From the NCBI RefSeq assembly GCF_002407245.1, contig NZ_CP010681.1, forward strand, positions 1,240,001 to 1,304,000: a DNA stretch of 64,000 bases. The letters run 5' to 3'. A model generated the notes under the pieces. It was not told the origin of the DNA and did no database searches. It saw nothing but the letters and a program-made list of their open reading frames with translations. Each line of letters starts with the position of its first letter. The stretch's first letter is position 1. This document shows, one piece after another, positions 18,379 through 27,524 of this stretch. This DNA is from Phaeobacter piscinae (GTDB lineage: Bacteria > Pseudomonadota > Alphaproteobacteria > Rhodobacterales > Rhodobacteraceae). A program made the translations under genes and the position numbers.

Positions 18379-18666
18379 CTAGAATTCGAAGGCACGCATC
18401 GGTGCCGTTTCTTTGCGCCGTCGGTCCATCAACTGTTGCAGTTCGCTTTTCTCCGGTTCCGGCTCAAGACCCAGCATGGTTTTTCCGGCGGTCACTGTCT
18501 TCTCTGTCATCTTTTGCCAGTCTCCGGTCTCTGGTTCAGTCAGGCGAATTGTCTTTGCCCCCTGATGGGCACGGTTACCGTGGATCATCAGGCTGGTAAC
18601 CTGCATCAGATCCAGAACGGCAACGGTGACAATAAGGGTCGCAACCAGAGAAAGGGTGAAGCGCAC
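18379..18666 (-). CDS. Small hypothetical membrane-anchored protein
   Basis: A 95-residue protein that I do not recognise as a named family. It has one N-terminal hydrophobic helix (RFTLSLVATLIVTVAVLDLM) and then a charged, mainly helical tail rich in Glu and Lys (EPEPEKSELQQLMDRRRKE). It is probably held in the inner membrane with the tail outside. It is convergent with the RidA gene (25-nt gap) and divergent from the NDUFA12 gene. Confidence 0.6.
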   Translation of the reverse strand: MRFTLSLVATLIVTVAVLDLMQVTSLMIHGNRAHQGAKTIRLTEPETGDWQKMTEKTVTAGKTMLGLEPEPEKSELQQLMDRRRKETAPMRAFEF

Positions 18667-18838
18667 GCGCGGCCTCGCTATCGGATGTTAAGATTTCGAG
18701 ATCAACATGGGCCGCAATTGTGGCCTGTTTGTGTACTTGTCCAAGAAGTTTTGCGACAATCCCCACGGGCGGGTGCGGCGTGTCTGGACCTTGGCGGCAA
18801 ATTGCGCCATATCAGAAGCGAAATTTTCGGAGGAACCG

Positions 18839-19225
18839 ATGGGAATCCTGAACTCTCTCTTGCGGGCTGTAACCTGGTGGAACGGCTCGACCTTGAATAC
18901 ACGTATTTTCACCGCCCGTAAGGGGCTCAAGGTGGGCGAAGACGATCAGGGCAACGTGTTTTACCGCAATGCCGACGACAGCAAGCGCTGGGTGATGTTC
19001 AACGGCGAGGTTGAGGCCTCCCGCATTGGCGCGGATTGGCATGGCTGGCTGCACCGCACCTTTGACGAAATCCCGTCGGAAAAGCCGCTTGCGCATAAAT
19101 CCTGGGAAAAGCCGCATCAGGAAAACCTGACCGGCACCATGCTGGCCTATGCGCCGGCCGGGTCGATCCGGGCCGCAGGCGCCCCGAAGGAACGCAGCGA
19201 CTATGAGGCGTGGTCGCCGGAGTAA
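18839..19225 (+). CDS. NADH:ubiquinone oxidoreductase subunit NDUFA12 (17.2 kDa type)
   Basis: A 128-residue protein from ATG 18839 behind CGGAGGAA. It matches the NDUFA12/B17.2 family: [31 protein letters not shown], then [30 protein letters not shown] and a C-terminal Pro/Trp-rich part ending YEAWSPE. It is an accessory subunit of complex I found in alphaproteobacteria and mitochondria, and is peripheral to the membrane arm junction. As is usual in alphaproteobacteria it lies away from the nuo operon, next to MlaD and DUF2155 genes. Confidence 0.92.
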   Translation: MGILNSLLRAVTWWNGSTLNTRIFTARKGLKVGEDDQGNVFYRNADDSKRWVMFNGEVEASRIGADWHGWLHRTFDEIPSEKPLAHKSWEKPHQENLTGTMLAYAPAGSIRAAGAPKERSDYEAWSPE

Positions 19226-19319
19226 GTCCGGCCTATCCATGTGAGACAGCAGCGCTGGGAGATGGTGCTGATCGGTTGGCAGGAACGCCGACCCATCCAA
19301 GGGCAGGGGCTGAAACAGC

Positions 19320-19772
19320 ATGTCGCATAACACTACTGAGGTTCTGGCAGGTGGGCTGGTTCTGGCCGCTGCAATCGGATTTGCCGTCTATGCGGGGCAG
19401 GCCGCGGGTCTATCTCGGGCCGGATCAAGCTATGAACTCAATGCCTCCTTCCGTTCTCTGGAGGGGGTCAGCGTGGGCACCGATGTGCGCCTTGCCGGTG
19501 TCAAGATTGGCACCGTGACCGGGGTTGATCTGAACCCACAAACTTTCCGCGCGGACACCCGGTTTTCGGTGAAAGATGGGATTGAGATCCCGGATGACAG
19601 CGCGGTGGTTATTTCCTCCGAAGGTCTGTTGGGCGGCAATTTTGTCGAGGTAATGCCGGGCGGATCGCCCTTTGCCTTTGAAGCAGGTGATGCGGTGGAA
19701 GATACCCAAGGCGCGGTCAGTCTGATTTCGCTTCTGGTAAAATTTGTTGCAGGTAGCGGAGACGAAAGCTGA
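19320..19772 (+). CDS. mlaD: MlaD-family outer-membrane lipid asymmetry protein
   Basis: A 150-residue protein. It has one N-terminal membrane helix (TTEVLAGGLVLAAAIGFAVYAG) and an MCE domain (YELNASFRSLEGVSVGTDVRLAGVKIGTVTGVDL, then VVISSEGLLGGNFVEVMPGG). MlaD forms a hexameric ring that moves phospholipids between membranes with MlaFEB. The other mla genes are not here, which is common for this alphaproteobacterial arrangement. Its stop overlaps the next start by one base (TGATG). Confidence 0.88.
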   Translation: MSHNTTEVLAGGLVLAAAIGFAVYAGQAAGLSRAGSSYELNASFRSLEGVSVGTDVRLAGVKIGTVTGVDLNPQTFRADTRFSVKDGIEIPDDSAVVISSEGLLGGNFVEVMPGGSPFAFEAGDAVEDTQGAVSLISLLVKFVAGSGDES

Positions 19773-20134
19773 TGCGTCTGCTGGCGGCAGTCTTGGCATG
19801 TGGATTGAGCATTGGCACCGCCTTTGCGCAGGGCGCTGCAGAGAATGGCAATTCGGCTGTTCTGCGTGGTCTCGACAAGGTGAATGGTCAGACACAGGAT
19901 CTAGAAATTCCCGTCGGCGGCAGCGCGGAAATTTTTGGCGTGATCGTCAGTCTGCGGGAATGCCGCTATCCGGCGGACAACCCGACGGGTGATGCCTATG
20001 CCTATCTGACGGTGCGCAATCCCAATGATGCCACAGTGTATTTCGATGGCTGGATGATCGCCTCAAGCCCGGCGCTGAATGCGCTGGATCACAGCCGTTA
20101 TGACGTTTGGGTCATGCGCTGCACCAGCACCTGA
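19772..20134 (+). CDS. DUF2155 domain periplasmic protein
   Basis: A 120-residue exported protein. Its signal peptide is MRLLAAVLACGLSIGTAFAQ. The DUF2155 core is visible: VLRGLDKVNGQTQDLEIPVGGSAEIFGVIVSLRECRYPADNPTGDAYAYLTV, then VYFDGWMIASSPALNALDHSRYDVWVMRC. Two Cys may form a disulfide. Its function is not established. It is translationally coupled to mlaD and overlaps the convergent aat gene by 37 nt, so the two transcripts are antisense at their ends. Confidence 0.85.
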   Translation: MRLLAAVLACGLSIGTAFAQGAAENGNSAVLRGLDKVNGQTQDLEIPVGGSAEIFGVIVSLRECRYPADNPTGDAYAYLTVRNPNDATVYFDGWMIASSPALNALDHSRYDVWVMRCTST

Positions 20135-20730
20135 GGATCGGGCAGCTCAACAGCGGTGAAGTCGGCCGCGATATCCAGCGCGTCGCGCAATTGGCGCCGA
20201 TAGTTGGCACGGGTGATTTCGATCGCCCCGAGCGAGGCCAGATGCGGCGTCAGAAACTGCGTATCACAGAGCGTGAACCCTGATTGCTGTAAGCGGTCCA
20301 TGAGATAGGCCAGTGCAATCTTGGACGCGTCACGCCGCCGTGAGAACATGCTCTCACCAAAAAACGCCCCCCCCAGCGCGACGCCGTAGACACCGCCCGT
20401 CAGCGCGCCAGCATGGTAGACCTCAAGCGAATGGGCGTTGCCCTGATTGTGAAGGTCAATGTATCTGGCGCGAATTTCCGGGTTGATCCAGGTTTCTTCG
20501 CGATCCGCGCAGGCGTCCAGTACAGCTGCAAAATCCCGGTTCACTGAGATTTGATACCCGCCCCGACGCAGGGTTTTGATCAGGGATCGAGACAGGTGAA
20601 AGCCGCCAATGGGGAAGACGCCACGCCGCTTGGGATCTACCCAGAACACCTCCGGGTCATCCCGGCTTTCAGCCATGGGAAAGACGCCGACAGAATAGGC
20701 GTGCAGCAGCAGGTCTGGTGTGAGGGTCAT
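20098..20730 (-). CDS. aat: Leucyl/phenylalanyl-tRNA-protein transferase
   Basis: A 210-residue enzyme that adds Leu or Phe to N-terminal Lys or Arg of proteins, marking them for ClpAP by the N-end rule. Family motifs are visible: DLLLHAYSVGVFPMAESRDDPEVFWVDPKRRGVFP, GNAHSLEVYHAGALTGGVYGVALGGAFFGESMFSR and CDTQFLTPHLASLGA. Length is normal for alphaproteobacteria. Its 3' end overlaps the DUF2155 gene. Confidence 0.94.
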   Translation of the reverse strand: MTLTPDLLLHAYSVGVFPMAESRDDPEVFWVDPKRRGVFPIGGFHLSRSLIKTLRRGGYQISVNRDFAAVLDACADREETWINPEIRARYIDLHNQGNAHSLEVYHAGALTGGVYGVALGGAFFGESMFSRRRDASKIALAYLMDRLQQSGFTLCDTQFLTPHLASLGAIEITRANYRRQLRDALDIAADFTAVELPDPQVLVQRMTQTS

Positions 20731-20820
20731 GGCGTTAGTCTAAAACGGGAGTGGGCAGTCACGGAACCGGAAAAACGTGCCGCGCAAGGCAAAGTTCTGG
20801 CCGGTGCAGGAAGGAAGAAA

Positions 20821-20844
20821 GGGCGGCCCGTTTGGACCGCCCTG
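20821..20844 (-). terminator. Likely terminator of accBC
   Basis: GGGCGG (20821-20826) and CCGCCC (near 20837-20842) form a stem just after the accC stop. On the minus strand the stem is followed by TTTC, a weak T-run. Confidence 0.5.
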
Positions 20845-20849
20845 ATCTC

Positions 20850-22202
20850 TTAGGCATTGCCGAGGTTGGTTTCCAGCCAATGCTCCAGCCAGTGAATATT
20901 ATACTCACCGGTGTGGATGTCTTTTTCCTCAAGCAGCGCGTGGAACAGCGGCACGGTGGTGTCGACACCGTCCACGATCAGCTCTCCCAAAGCGCGGCTC
21001 AGACGGGCCAAGGCCTCAGGCCGGTCGCGACCATGCACGATCAGCTTGCCGATCAGGCTGTCGTAATAGGGCGGGATCGAATAGCCGTCATAAAGCGCCG
21101 AATCCATGCGCACGCCCAGACCGCCTGGGGCGTGATACTGGGTGATCTTGCCGGGGCAGGGTGCGAAGTTCGGCAGTTTTTCTGCGTTGATCCGCACTTC
21201 GATGGAGTGACCGTTGATCTCCAGATCGTCCTGGCTGAAGGACATCGGCAGCCCCTCGGCCACGCGGATCTGCTCGCGCACCAGATCGACACCGAAGATG
21301 CCCTCGGTCACCGGATGTTCCACCTGAAGGCGGGTGTTCATCTCGATGAAATAGAACTCGCCGTTTTCATAGAGGAATTCGATGGTGCCGGCGCCGATAT
21401 AGTTGATCTTGGCCACGGCCTCGGCACAGGTCTTGCCGATGCGGGCGCGCTCCTCAGGGGTGATGCAGGGGCCTGGGGCCTCCTCGAACACCTTCTGGTG
21501 GCGGCGCTGCAGGGAACAGTCCCGCTCGCCCAGATGCACGGCCTTGCCTTTACCATCGCCGAAGACCTGGATCTCGATGTGGCGCGGCGTGGTCAGGTAT
21601 TTCTCGATATAGACTTCGTCGTTGCCAAAGGCAGCCTTGCCCTCGGCGCGCGCCGTCATGAAGGCCTGCTCCATGTCGGCAGCGGTCTTGGCCACCTTCA
21701 TGCCGCGACCACCCCCACCAGCGGTGGCCTTGATGATCACGGGGTAGCCGATGTCTTCGCCGATCTTCTTGGCAGTTTCCAGATCTGGCACACCGCCGTC
21801 AGAACCGGGCACACAGGGAACGCCGAGGTCCTTCATCGTGTCTTTGGCGGTAATCTTGTCACCCATGACACGGATGTGTTCGGCGGTCGGCCCGATAAAG
21901 GTCAGCCCGTGATCCTCAACGATCTGCACGAAGTTGGCGTTCTCCGACAGGAAACCATAGCCGGGGTGGATCGCCTGCGCGCCGGTGATCTCGCAGGCAG
22001 AGATAATGGCGGGGATCGACAGGTAGCTTTGCGTCCCGGAGGGCGGGCCAATACAAACGGATTCGTCGGCCATGCGCACATGCATGGCATCAGCGTCTGC
22101 GGTGGAATGTACGGCAACCGACTGGATGCCCATTTCCCGGCAGGCACGGATCACGCGCAGGGCGATCTCACCGCGGTTGGCAATCAGGATCTTGTCAAAC
22201 AT
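20850..22202 (-). CDS. accC: Acetyl-CoA carboxylase, biotin carboxylase subunit
   Basis: A 450-residue ATP-grasp enzyme that carboxylates biotin on AccB, the first half-reaction of fatty acid synthesis. The start [24 protein letters not shown] is diagnostic, the glycine-rich ATP loop is [16 protein letters not shown], and [14 protein letters not shown] carries catalytic residues. It ends with the usual C-terminal domain. It follows accB after 9 nt; the pair forms the conserved accBC operon. Confidence 0.97.
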   Translation of the reverse strand: MFDKILIANRGEIALRVIRACREMGIQSVAVHSTADADAMHVRMADESVCIGPPSGTQSYLSIPAIISACEITGAQAIHPGYGFLSENANFVQIVEDHGLTFIGPTAEHIRVMGDKITAKDTMKDLGVPCVPGSDGGVPDLETAKKIGEDIGYPVIIKATAGGGGRGMKVAKTAADMEQAFMTARAEGKAAFGNDEVYIEKYLTTPRHIEIQVFGDGKGKAVHLGERDCSLQRRHQKVFEEAPGPCITPEERARIGKTCAEAVAKINYIGAGTIEFLYENGEFYFIEMNTRLQVEHPVTEGIFGVDLVREQIRVAEGLPMSFSQDDLEINGHSIEVRINAEKLPNFAPCPGKITQYHAPGGLGVRMDSALYDGYSIPPYYDSLIGKLIVHGRDRPEALARLSRALGELIVDGVDTTVPLFHALLEEKDIHTGEYNIHWLEHWLETNLGNA

Positions 22203-22211
22203 GGTGGACCC

Positions 22212-22715
22212 TTACTCGATGATGACCAGCGGTGTTCCGAATTCGACCGCTGCGCCGTCTTCGACGAGGATACGCTTGATGGTACCGGCCTTGGGTGCCG
22301 GGATGTGGTTCATGGTCTTCATGGCTTCGACGATCAGCAGCGTATCGCCTTCGGCCACCTGATCACCCACTTTCACGAACGTTGGCGCGCCGGGTTCGGG
22401 CTGGGTGTAAACGGTGCCCACCATCGGCGACGGGACAGCGCCCGGATGGCTTGCAGGATCGTCATTGGCGGCGGCAGGTGCTGCGGCAGGAGCAGCCGCG
22501 GCCGGAGCTGCGGGAGCAGCGGCAACAGGCGCCGGGGCTGCGTATGCCTGCACCGGGGCGGGTGCGGCGATGGTCTGACGCGACACGCGCACATTCAGGC
22601 TGTCGTCTTCGCCGTAGTCGCGCTTCACCTGCAGTTCGGTCAGGTCATTGTCGCGCAGCAGTTCCGCCAGCGCTTTGATGAAGGATACGTCTGCTTCGTG
22701 GGTCTTATTTGTCAT
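22212..22715 (-). CDS. accB: Acetyl-CoA carboxylase biotin carboxyl carrier protein
   Basis: A 167-residue protein. The biotinylated Lys lies in [19 protein letters not shown] near residue 133. A flexible Ala/Pro linker (about residues 53-85) separates an N-terminal helical part from the C-terminal biotinyl domain ([33 protein letters not shown]). The ribosome site is GAGGACAAAA. It is the first gene of accBC. Confidence 0.96.
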   Translation of the reverse strand: MTNKTHEADVSFIKALAELLRDNDLTELQVKRDYGEDDSLNVRVSRQTIAAPAPVQAYAAPAPVAAAPAAPAAAAPAAAPAAANDDPASHPGAVPSPMVGTVYTQPEPGAPTFVKVGDQVAEGDTLLIVEAMKTMNHIPAPKAGTIKRILVEDGAAVEFGTPLVIIE

Positions 22716-22874
22716 TTTTGTCCTCAGCCGGTTCCGACAGGCCCGCAGAAGCTGCGGGCATAAGATTTGAAGGCGCTTATAGGGTATGCTTTACCACAAG
22801 GAAAGCGCTGACAATATGGACGCTAACATGGGCGCCCTTGAGGTGATTTGCAATCTTGCGGTGCGGATCGCTGT

Positions 22875-23411
22875 TCAGAGCGGCATTCCGGTTAGTTTCG
22901 CCACCAATTCCGGCAGTTTGCGGGCGGAGAACTTGACCAGAAGATGCGCCCGGTGGGTTTCGATTGTGCGATAAGACAGGTTCAGCTCAGCGCCGATTTC
23001 TTTGGCTGAAAGTCCGCGACAGGTCAGGATTGCCACATCACGCTCGCGCGGGGTGAGGCTGACCACGGGCCGGTCGTCCGAGATGTCGGCGAAACTCCAG
23101 ACACCGCTGCGAAAATGGTGCTCCGGCGTCAGGGAGCGCCCGCGCACCCGGCACCAGAACAGATCGCCGGTGCGGCGGCGCATGATCCGTTCGTCGTTAT
23201 ACTGCCCCGACTGCGCGTCAGGCTGTTGCAGCCGGTCGCCGATGCGCTGGAAGTCTTCTTGGCTGGGGTAAAGCTCAGCGATGGGCAGGCCGACATAGCT
23301 GCCGCTATCCCCCCCAAAGGTTTCGGCAAACTGCTGGTTGCAGCGCTGGATCACCCGTTGATCGAGCAGAGCCAGCCCCACCGGCGCAAATTCAAAGGCA
23401 AGATCGGTCAT
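22875..23411 (-). CDS. PAS domain LuxR-type transcriptional regulator
   Basis: A 178-residue regulator. The N-terminal PAS-like domain (residues 1-110) has FAPVGLALLDQRVIQRCNQQFAETFG and GLPIAELYPSQEDFQRIG. The C-terminal LuxR helix-turn-helix is LTPRERDVAILTCRGLSAKEIGAELNLSYRTIETHRAHLLVKF. It is close in layout to small PAS-LuxR proteins of Roseobacter genomes. It is on the same strand as the liv genes but separated from them by a strong terminator, so it is likely a single-gene transcript. Ligand and targets are unknown. Confidence 0.85.
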   Translation of the reverse strand: MTDLAFEFAPVGLALLDQRVIQRCNQQFAETFGGDSGSYVGLPIAELYPSQEDFQRIGDRLQQPDAQSGQYNDERIMRRRTGDLFWCRVRGRSLTPEHHFRSGVWSFADISDDRPVVSLTPRERDVAILTCRGLSAKEIGAELNLSYRTIETHRAHLLVKFSARKLPELVAKLTGMPL

Positions 23412-23528
23412 GGGGGCAGATAACCGCTGTTCCGGCGCAAAGCAAAGCGAATTCAGGAGGCAAAATGCATGGTGGGATCCTTTGTGGCCACTTGCAAACT
23501 GGCATCACGGATTCCAGAAAACGGGACC

Positions 23529-23558
23529 AAAAAAGGGCTGATGCCACCGCATCAGCCC
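23529..23558 (-). terminator. Rho-independent terminator of the liv operon
   Basis: GGGCTGATGC (23535-23544) and GCATCAGCCC (23549-23558) form a perfect 10-bp stem. On the minus strand the stem is followed by a run of six T (A-run 23529-23534). It lies 50 nt after livF. Confidence 0.92.
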
Positions 23559-23607
23559 CCAGGTGCCAAGGCCGGTACATGAACCGGCCCGACGGGGAGT
23601 GTTGGGG

Positions 23608-24363
23608 TTAGATGGCTAGGTATTCGGCGCGCAGTTCCTCGTTTTCGAGGACTTCAGCGGCAGCGCCATCGAAGACAATACCGCCTGTATCAAGGATCAC
23701 GGCACGGTCGGCCAGCTCCAACGCGCGCACTGCGTTCTGTTCAACGATGACCGTGGTGATGCCCTGTTGTTTGATGTGAATGAGGGTCTTTTCGATCTCA
23801 TCCACGATAACGGGCGCCAGACCCTCATAGGGTTCATCCAGCAGCAACACCTTGATGTCGCGGGCCAATGCGCGGGCAATCGCCAGCATTTGCTGTTCGC
23901 CACCGGAAAGCGTGACACCCTCCTGCTTGCGGCGTTCGCCAAGACGTGGGAACAGCTCATAGAGCCTCTCAAGAGACCAGCCGATGGGCGGGGCAATCTG
24001 CGCCAGCTGCAGGTTTTCCTCAACGGTGAGACCGGGAATGATGCGGCGATCTTCGGGGACAAGACCCAGACCCGCGGCGGAGGCCTCATGCGAGGACATC
24101 TTGTGCAGGGGCTGATGGTCCAGCCAGATCTCGCCCTTGGTCACCATCGGTGAGCCGGTGCGCGCGATGGAGCGCAGGGTCGAGGTCTTGCCAGCGCCGT
24201 TGCGGCCCAACAGGGCGAGGATCTCACCTTCGTGCACATTGAAGGAAATACCCTGCACGATGTAGCTCTCGCCGTAGTAGGCATGCATGTCCCAGACCGA
24301 CAGAAAGGCTGGTGCCGTGGTGGCGTGGTTGGCGTGTTTGGAAAAGTCGGGTTTGACGTTCAT
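23608..24363 (-). CDS. livF: Branched-chain amino acid-type ABC transporter ATPase
   Basis: A 251-residue ATPase. I chose ATG 24363 because AAGGAG lies 8 nt before it and it falls right after livG; the longer frame runs through livG. Walker A is LLGRNGAGKT, the signature is TLSGGEQQMLAIARAL, and Walker B is VLLLDEPYEGLAP. LivF proteins lack the long C-terminal extension, as here. It is the last gene of a five-gene transporter operon; the substrate (amino acid, amide or urea-like) cannot be fixed. Confidence 0.92.
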   Translation of the reverse strand: MNVKPDFSKHANHATTAPAFLSVWDMHAYYGESYIVQGISFNVHEGEILALLGRNGAGKTSTLRSIARTGSPMVTKGEIWLDHQPLHKMSSHEASAAGLGLVPEDRRIIPGLTVEENLQLAQIAPPIGWSLERLYELFPRLGERRKQEGVTLSGGEQQMLAIARALARDIKVLLLDEPYEGLAPVIVDEIEKTLIHIKQQGITTVIVEQNAVRALELADRAVILDTGGIVFDGAAAEVLENEELRAEYLAI

Positions 24364-24374
24364 CTGTGATCTCC

Positions 24375-25130
24375 TTACGCCGACTCGCCGAGGTAGGCTT
24401 CGCGCACCTTCGGGTTGCCTTTGATGTTCTGCGGATCGTCCTCTACCAGCGGGGTGCCCTGCGCCAGCACAGTGATCCGATCCGCCAGTGAGAACACGAC
24501 GTGCATGTCGTGTTCGATGATCGCGATGGTGATGTCGCGCTCGGCTTTGATCTGTTTCAGCAGGTCGATGGTGTTGTTGGTATCGGCCCGCGCCATGCCC
24601 GCGGTCGGCTCGTCCAGCAGCAGAAGACGCGGTTCTTGTGACAGACACATGCCAATCTCAAGCCGCCGTTTATCCCCGCGTGACATGGAGGCGGCGTTCA
24701 TGTGCCGCTTGTCGGCCATGTTCATTTCCTCCAGCATGTGCTCTGCCTTCTCCAGAATGTCGCGCTGGCCAGAGACGGCGCTGATCGCATTCATTTCAAA
24801 AGCGCCATCGCGTTTGGCAAAACAGGGGATCATCATGTTTTCCAGCACCGACAGGTCGCCAAAGATTTCAGGCGTCTGGAACACACGGGAGATGCCCATC
24901 TGGTTGATTTCGTAAGGCGCGCGGCCCAGGACGGATTTGCCATCGAACATCACCGATCCGGTGTCCGGGATCAGCTTACCCACCAGACAGTTCAGCAGCG
25001 TGGACTTGCCCGCCCCATTGGGGCCGATGATGGCGTGGACAGTGTTTTCGCGCACGCTGAGGTTCACCTCGGACAGTGCCTGAAGGCCACCGAACCGCTT
25101 GCCCACGTTTTTGACTTCAAGGATACCCAT
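24375..25130 (-). CDS. livG: Branched-chain amino acid-type ABC transporter ATPase
   Basis: A 251-residue ATPase. Walker A is AIIGPNGAGKSTLLNCLVG and Walker B is LLLLDEPTAGMARADT. The ABC signature is unusual: AASMSRGDKRRLEIGMCL takes the place of LSGGQ, as in some urea/amide-type LivG homologues. The C-terminal tail resembles LivG (VREAYLGES). It overlaps no gene but sits 11 nt before livF and 12 nt after livM. Confidence 0.92.
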   Translation of the reverse strand: MGILEVKNVGKRFGGLQALSEVNLSVRENTVHAIIGPNGAGKSTLLNCLVGKLIPDTGSVMFDGKSVLGRAPYEINQMGISRVFQTPEIFGDLSVLENMMIPCFAKRDGAFEMNAISAVSGQRDILEKAEHMLEEMNMADKRHMNAASMSRGDKRRLEIGMCLSQEPRLLLLDEPTAGMARADTNNTIDLLKQIKAERDITIAIIEHDMHVVFSLADRITVLAQGTPLVEDDPQNIKGNPKVREAYLGESA

Positions 25131-25142
25131 TGGTCTTGCTCC

Positions 25143-26345
25143 TTATTCCGCAGGTTCAGTTTTGCCCGAGGGGCCATCTTTTTTGGCTTTGCGCCCTTGG
25201 ATCCAGCTGCGCAGCTTCTGTCCGCCTTCGACCAGGCCACCGGGCAGGAAGATCACCACCAGCATGAATAGAATGCCCAAGGTCAGGTGCCAGCCTTTGC
25301 CGATGAAGGGGTGCACGATAAAGACCATCGCATCTTCGATCCCGTCGGGCATGAAGCTGAACCAGCTGTGCAGAACGTTGTCGTTGATCTTGGAGAAGAT
25401 GTTCTCAAAGTATTTGATGAAGCCTGCGCCCAGCACCGGGCCGATCAAGGTGCCGGCACCACCGAGGATGGTCATCAGTACCACTTCGCCGGAGGCGGTC
25501 CACTGCATCCGCTCAGCGCCTGCCAGCGGGTCCATTGAGGCCATCAGACCGCCAGCCAGACCGGCATACATGCCCGAGATCACAAAGGCAGCCAGCGTGT
25601 AGGGCCGGGTATTCAGGCCGGTGTAGTTCATCCGCTGCTGGTTCGATTTCACGGCCTTCAGCATCAGGCCAAAGGGCGAGCGGAAGATGCGGATCGACAG
25701 GTAAAAGGCGGCCAGCAGGATCAGCGCGCAAAGATAGTAGCCCGCATTGAACTGGAACGCCCAGGGGCCAACGGCCATCTCGAAGGTGGAGCGCATCTCC
25801 AGGCCAAAGAGGCTGGTCACCGGGATGGAGCCATCGGCGGTCGCCGACACGCCCAGAACACGGGGGTCATCCAGCGTCAGCTGCAGGCCGGTTTCGCCAT
25901 TGGTGATCGGGGTCAGCACAGAATAGGCCAGGTTGAACGACATCTGTGCGAAGGCCAGCGTCAGGATCGAGAAGTAGATGCCGGAGCGACGCAGGCTGAC
26001 ATAGCCGATCACCAGTGCAAACAGGCCCGCGACGATCACTGACAATATAATGGCGGGCACCACGTTCATGCTCAGCAGTTTGAACATCCAGACGGCTGAA
26101 TAGGACCCGACACCGAGGAAGGCGGCATGGCCAAAAGAAAGGTAGCCCGTAAGGCCAAACAGGATGTTGAAGCCAATCGCGAAGATGCCGAAGATCACAA
26201 ATCGCTGCATCAGGTCTGGATAGCCCGCATTGAACTGCGCCAGCGCGCTGCCCGTCGGGAAAGGGTTCAGGATGAACGGTGCAAACAGGGTCAGGATGGC
26301 AACGACCAGCAGCAGCGCCTTATCTTTTTTGTTGAGTGCGAACAT
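25143..26345 (-). CDS. livM: Branched-chain amino acid-type ABC transporter permease
   Basis: A 400-residue permease with eight to nine hydrophobic segments. It has family motifs: [51 protein letters not shown] and [20 protein letters not shown]. An inserted region of about 50 residues ([19 protein letters not shown] onwards) lies between membrane segments, making it longer than typical LivM. It pairs with LivH to form the channel. Confidence 0.93.
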   Translation of the reverse strand: MFALNKKDKALLLVVAILTLFAPFILNPFPTGSALAQFNAGYPDLMQRFVIFGIFAIGFNILFGLTGYLSFGHAAFLGVGSYSAVWMFKLLSMNVVPAIILSVIVAGLFALVIGYVSLRRSGIYFSILTLAFAQMSFNLAYSVLTPITNGETGLQLTLDDPRVLGVSATADGSIPVTSLFGLEMRSTFEMAVGPWAFQFNAGYYLCALILLAAFYLSIRIFRSPFGLMLKAVKSNQQRMNYTGLNTRPYTLAAFVISGMYAGLAGGLMASMDPLAGAERMQWTASGEVVLMTILGGAGTLIGPVLGAGFIKYFENIFSKINDNVLHSWFSFMPDGIEDAMVFIVHPFIGKGWHLTLGILFMLVVIFLPGGLVEGGQKLRSWIQGRKAKKDGPSGKTEPAE

Positions 26346-26349
26346 GTGC

Positions 26350-27381
26350 TTAGTCCTCCATCACACCTTTGCGGCCCATCAGGCCCCGCGGGCGGGTGAG
26401 CAGAATGATGATTGCGACCACATAGATGATGATCTGGTCGATGCCGGGGATCAGGGATTTGATTTCATTCATCGAGGCGAAGCTTTCGAGCACGCCAAGA
26501 AGAAACCCCGCCAGTACGGCGCCGGGGAGGGATCCCATGCCGCCGACAACCACCACGACGAAGCTCAGCACCAGAAAATCCATGCCCATGTGATAGTTGG
26601 GGGAGTTGATCGGGGTATACATCACGCCAGCCAGACCGGCGACGGCGGCGGCGATACCAAACATGATGGTGAAGCGGCGGTCGATATTGATGCCCAGAAG
26701 GCCCACGGTCTCCCGGTCTGCCATGCCTGCGCGCACCACCATGCCGAATGTGGTGAACTGCAGGAAGGAGAAGATGCCGCCGATGATGACCACGGCAAAG
26801 AAGAAATAGACCACGCGCCAAACCGGGTAGACGATGTCCATCCCAATGATGGACCCCAGATTGACAACACCGTTCAGGGCATCCGGGGCAGGGGTCTGGA
26901 TCGGATTTGCGCCGTAGAAGTATTTCACCACCTCCTGCAGCACGATGGCGAGGCCGAAGGTCACCAGGATCTGGTCTGCATGGGGGCGCTTGTAGAAATG
27001 CTTGATCAGGCCGCGTTCCATCACATAGCCGACGCCGATCATGATCGGAATGGCAAAGAGGATCGCAAGCGGCACCGCCCAGTCAATGATCGCACCGCCC
27101 ACCTCGGGGCCGAACCAACTTTCGACATAGGGGGTTTTCACCTTGAGCGGATTGCCCAGAAAATCCTTCTGGGTCTCATCCACGGTTTCAAAGCTGAGGC
27201 TCAGGACCCGTTGCACGGTGACCGCACAGAAGGCGCCGATCATGAACAGCGCCCCATGGGCAAAGTTCACCACGCCCAGCGTGCCAAAGATGAGTGTCAG
27301 ACCCAGCGCGATCAGCGCATAGGCCGAGCCCTTGTCGAGCCCGTTTAAGATTTGCAATAGGATTGCGTCCATTGTCCCCAC
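26350..27381 (-). CDS. livH: Branched-chain amino acid-type ABC transporter permease
   Basis: A 343-residue permease with about eight membrane segments. It starts [45 protein letters not shown], typical of LivH. A soluble insert (about residues 45-75, [23 protein letters not shown]) is longer than in E. coli LivH. The end is [15 protein letters not shown]. It sits 4 nt before livM, suggesting translational coupling, and 143 nt after the binding-protein gene. Confidence 0.93.
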   Translation of the reverse strand: MGTMDAILLQILNGLDKGSAYALIALGLTLIFGTLGVVNFAHGALFMIGAFCAVTVQRVLSLSFETVDETQKDFLGNPLKVKTPYVESWFGPEVGGAIIDWAVPLAILFAIPIMIGVGYVMERGLIKHFYKRPHADQILVTFGLAIVLQEVVKYFYGANPIQTPAPDALNGVVNLGSIIGMDIVYPVWRVVYFFFAVVIIGGIFSFLQFTTFGMVVRAGMADRETVGLLGINIDRRFTIMFGIAAAVAGLAGVMYTPINSPNYHMGMDFLVLSFVVVVVGGMGSLPGAVLAGFLLGVLESFASMNEIKSLIPGIDQIIIYVVAIIILLTRPRGLMGRKGVMED

Positions 27382-27524
27382 CTTCGGTTGGTCCGTCTGG
27401 AATTGGCATAAGTCGGCTGTTCAGCGCCGCTGGCGCTGGTCCTGTCGTCGTGAATTGTCAGGCAGGTTGACGCCGGGAGAGTGGCAGGGCGGGCACATGA
27501 TCTGCGCCCGCCCCATGTCTGTGA

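Noticed and set aside
20751-22763. A 670-codon open frame on the plus strand opposite accC and accB
   Set aside because: It is the mirror frame of the clear accC/accB genes in GC-rich DNA; its translation has no family motifs and it has no ribosome site.
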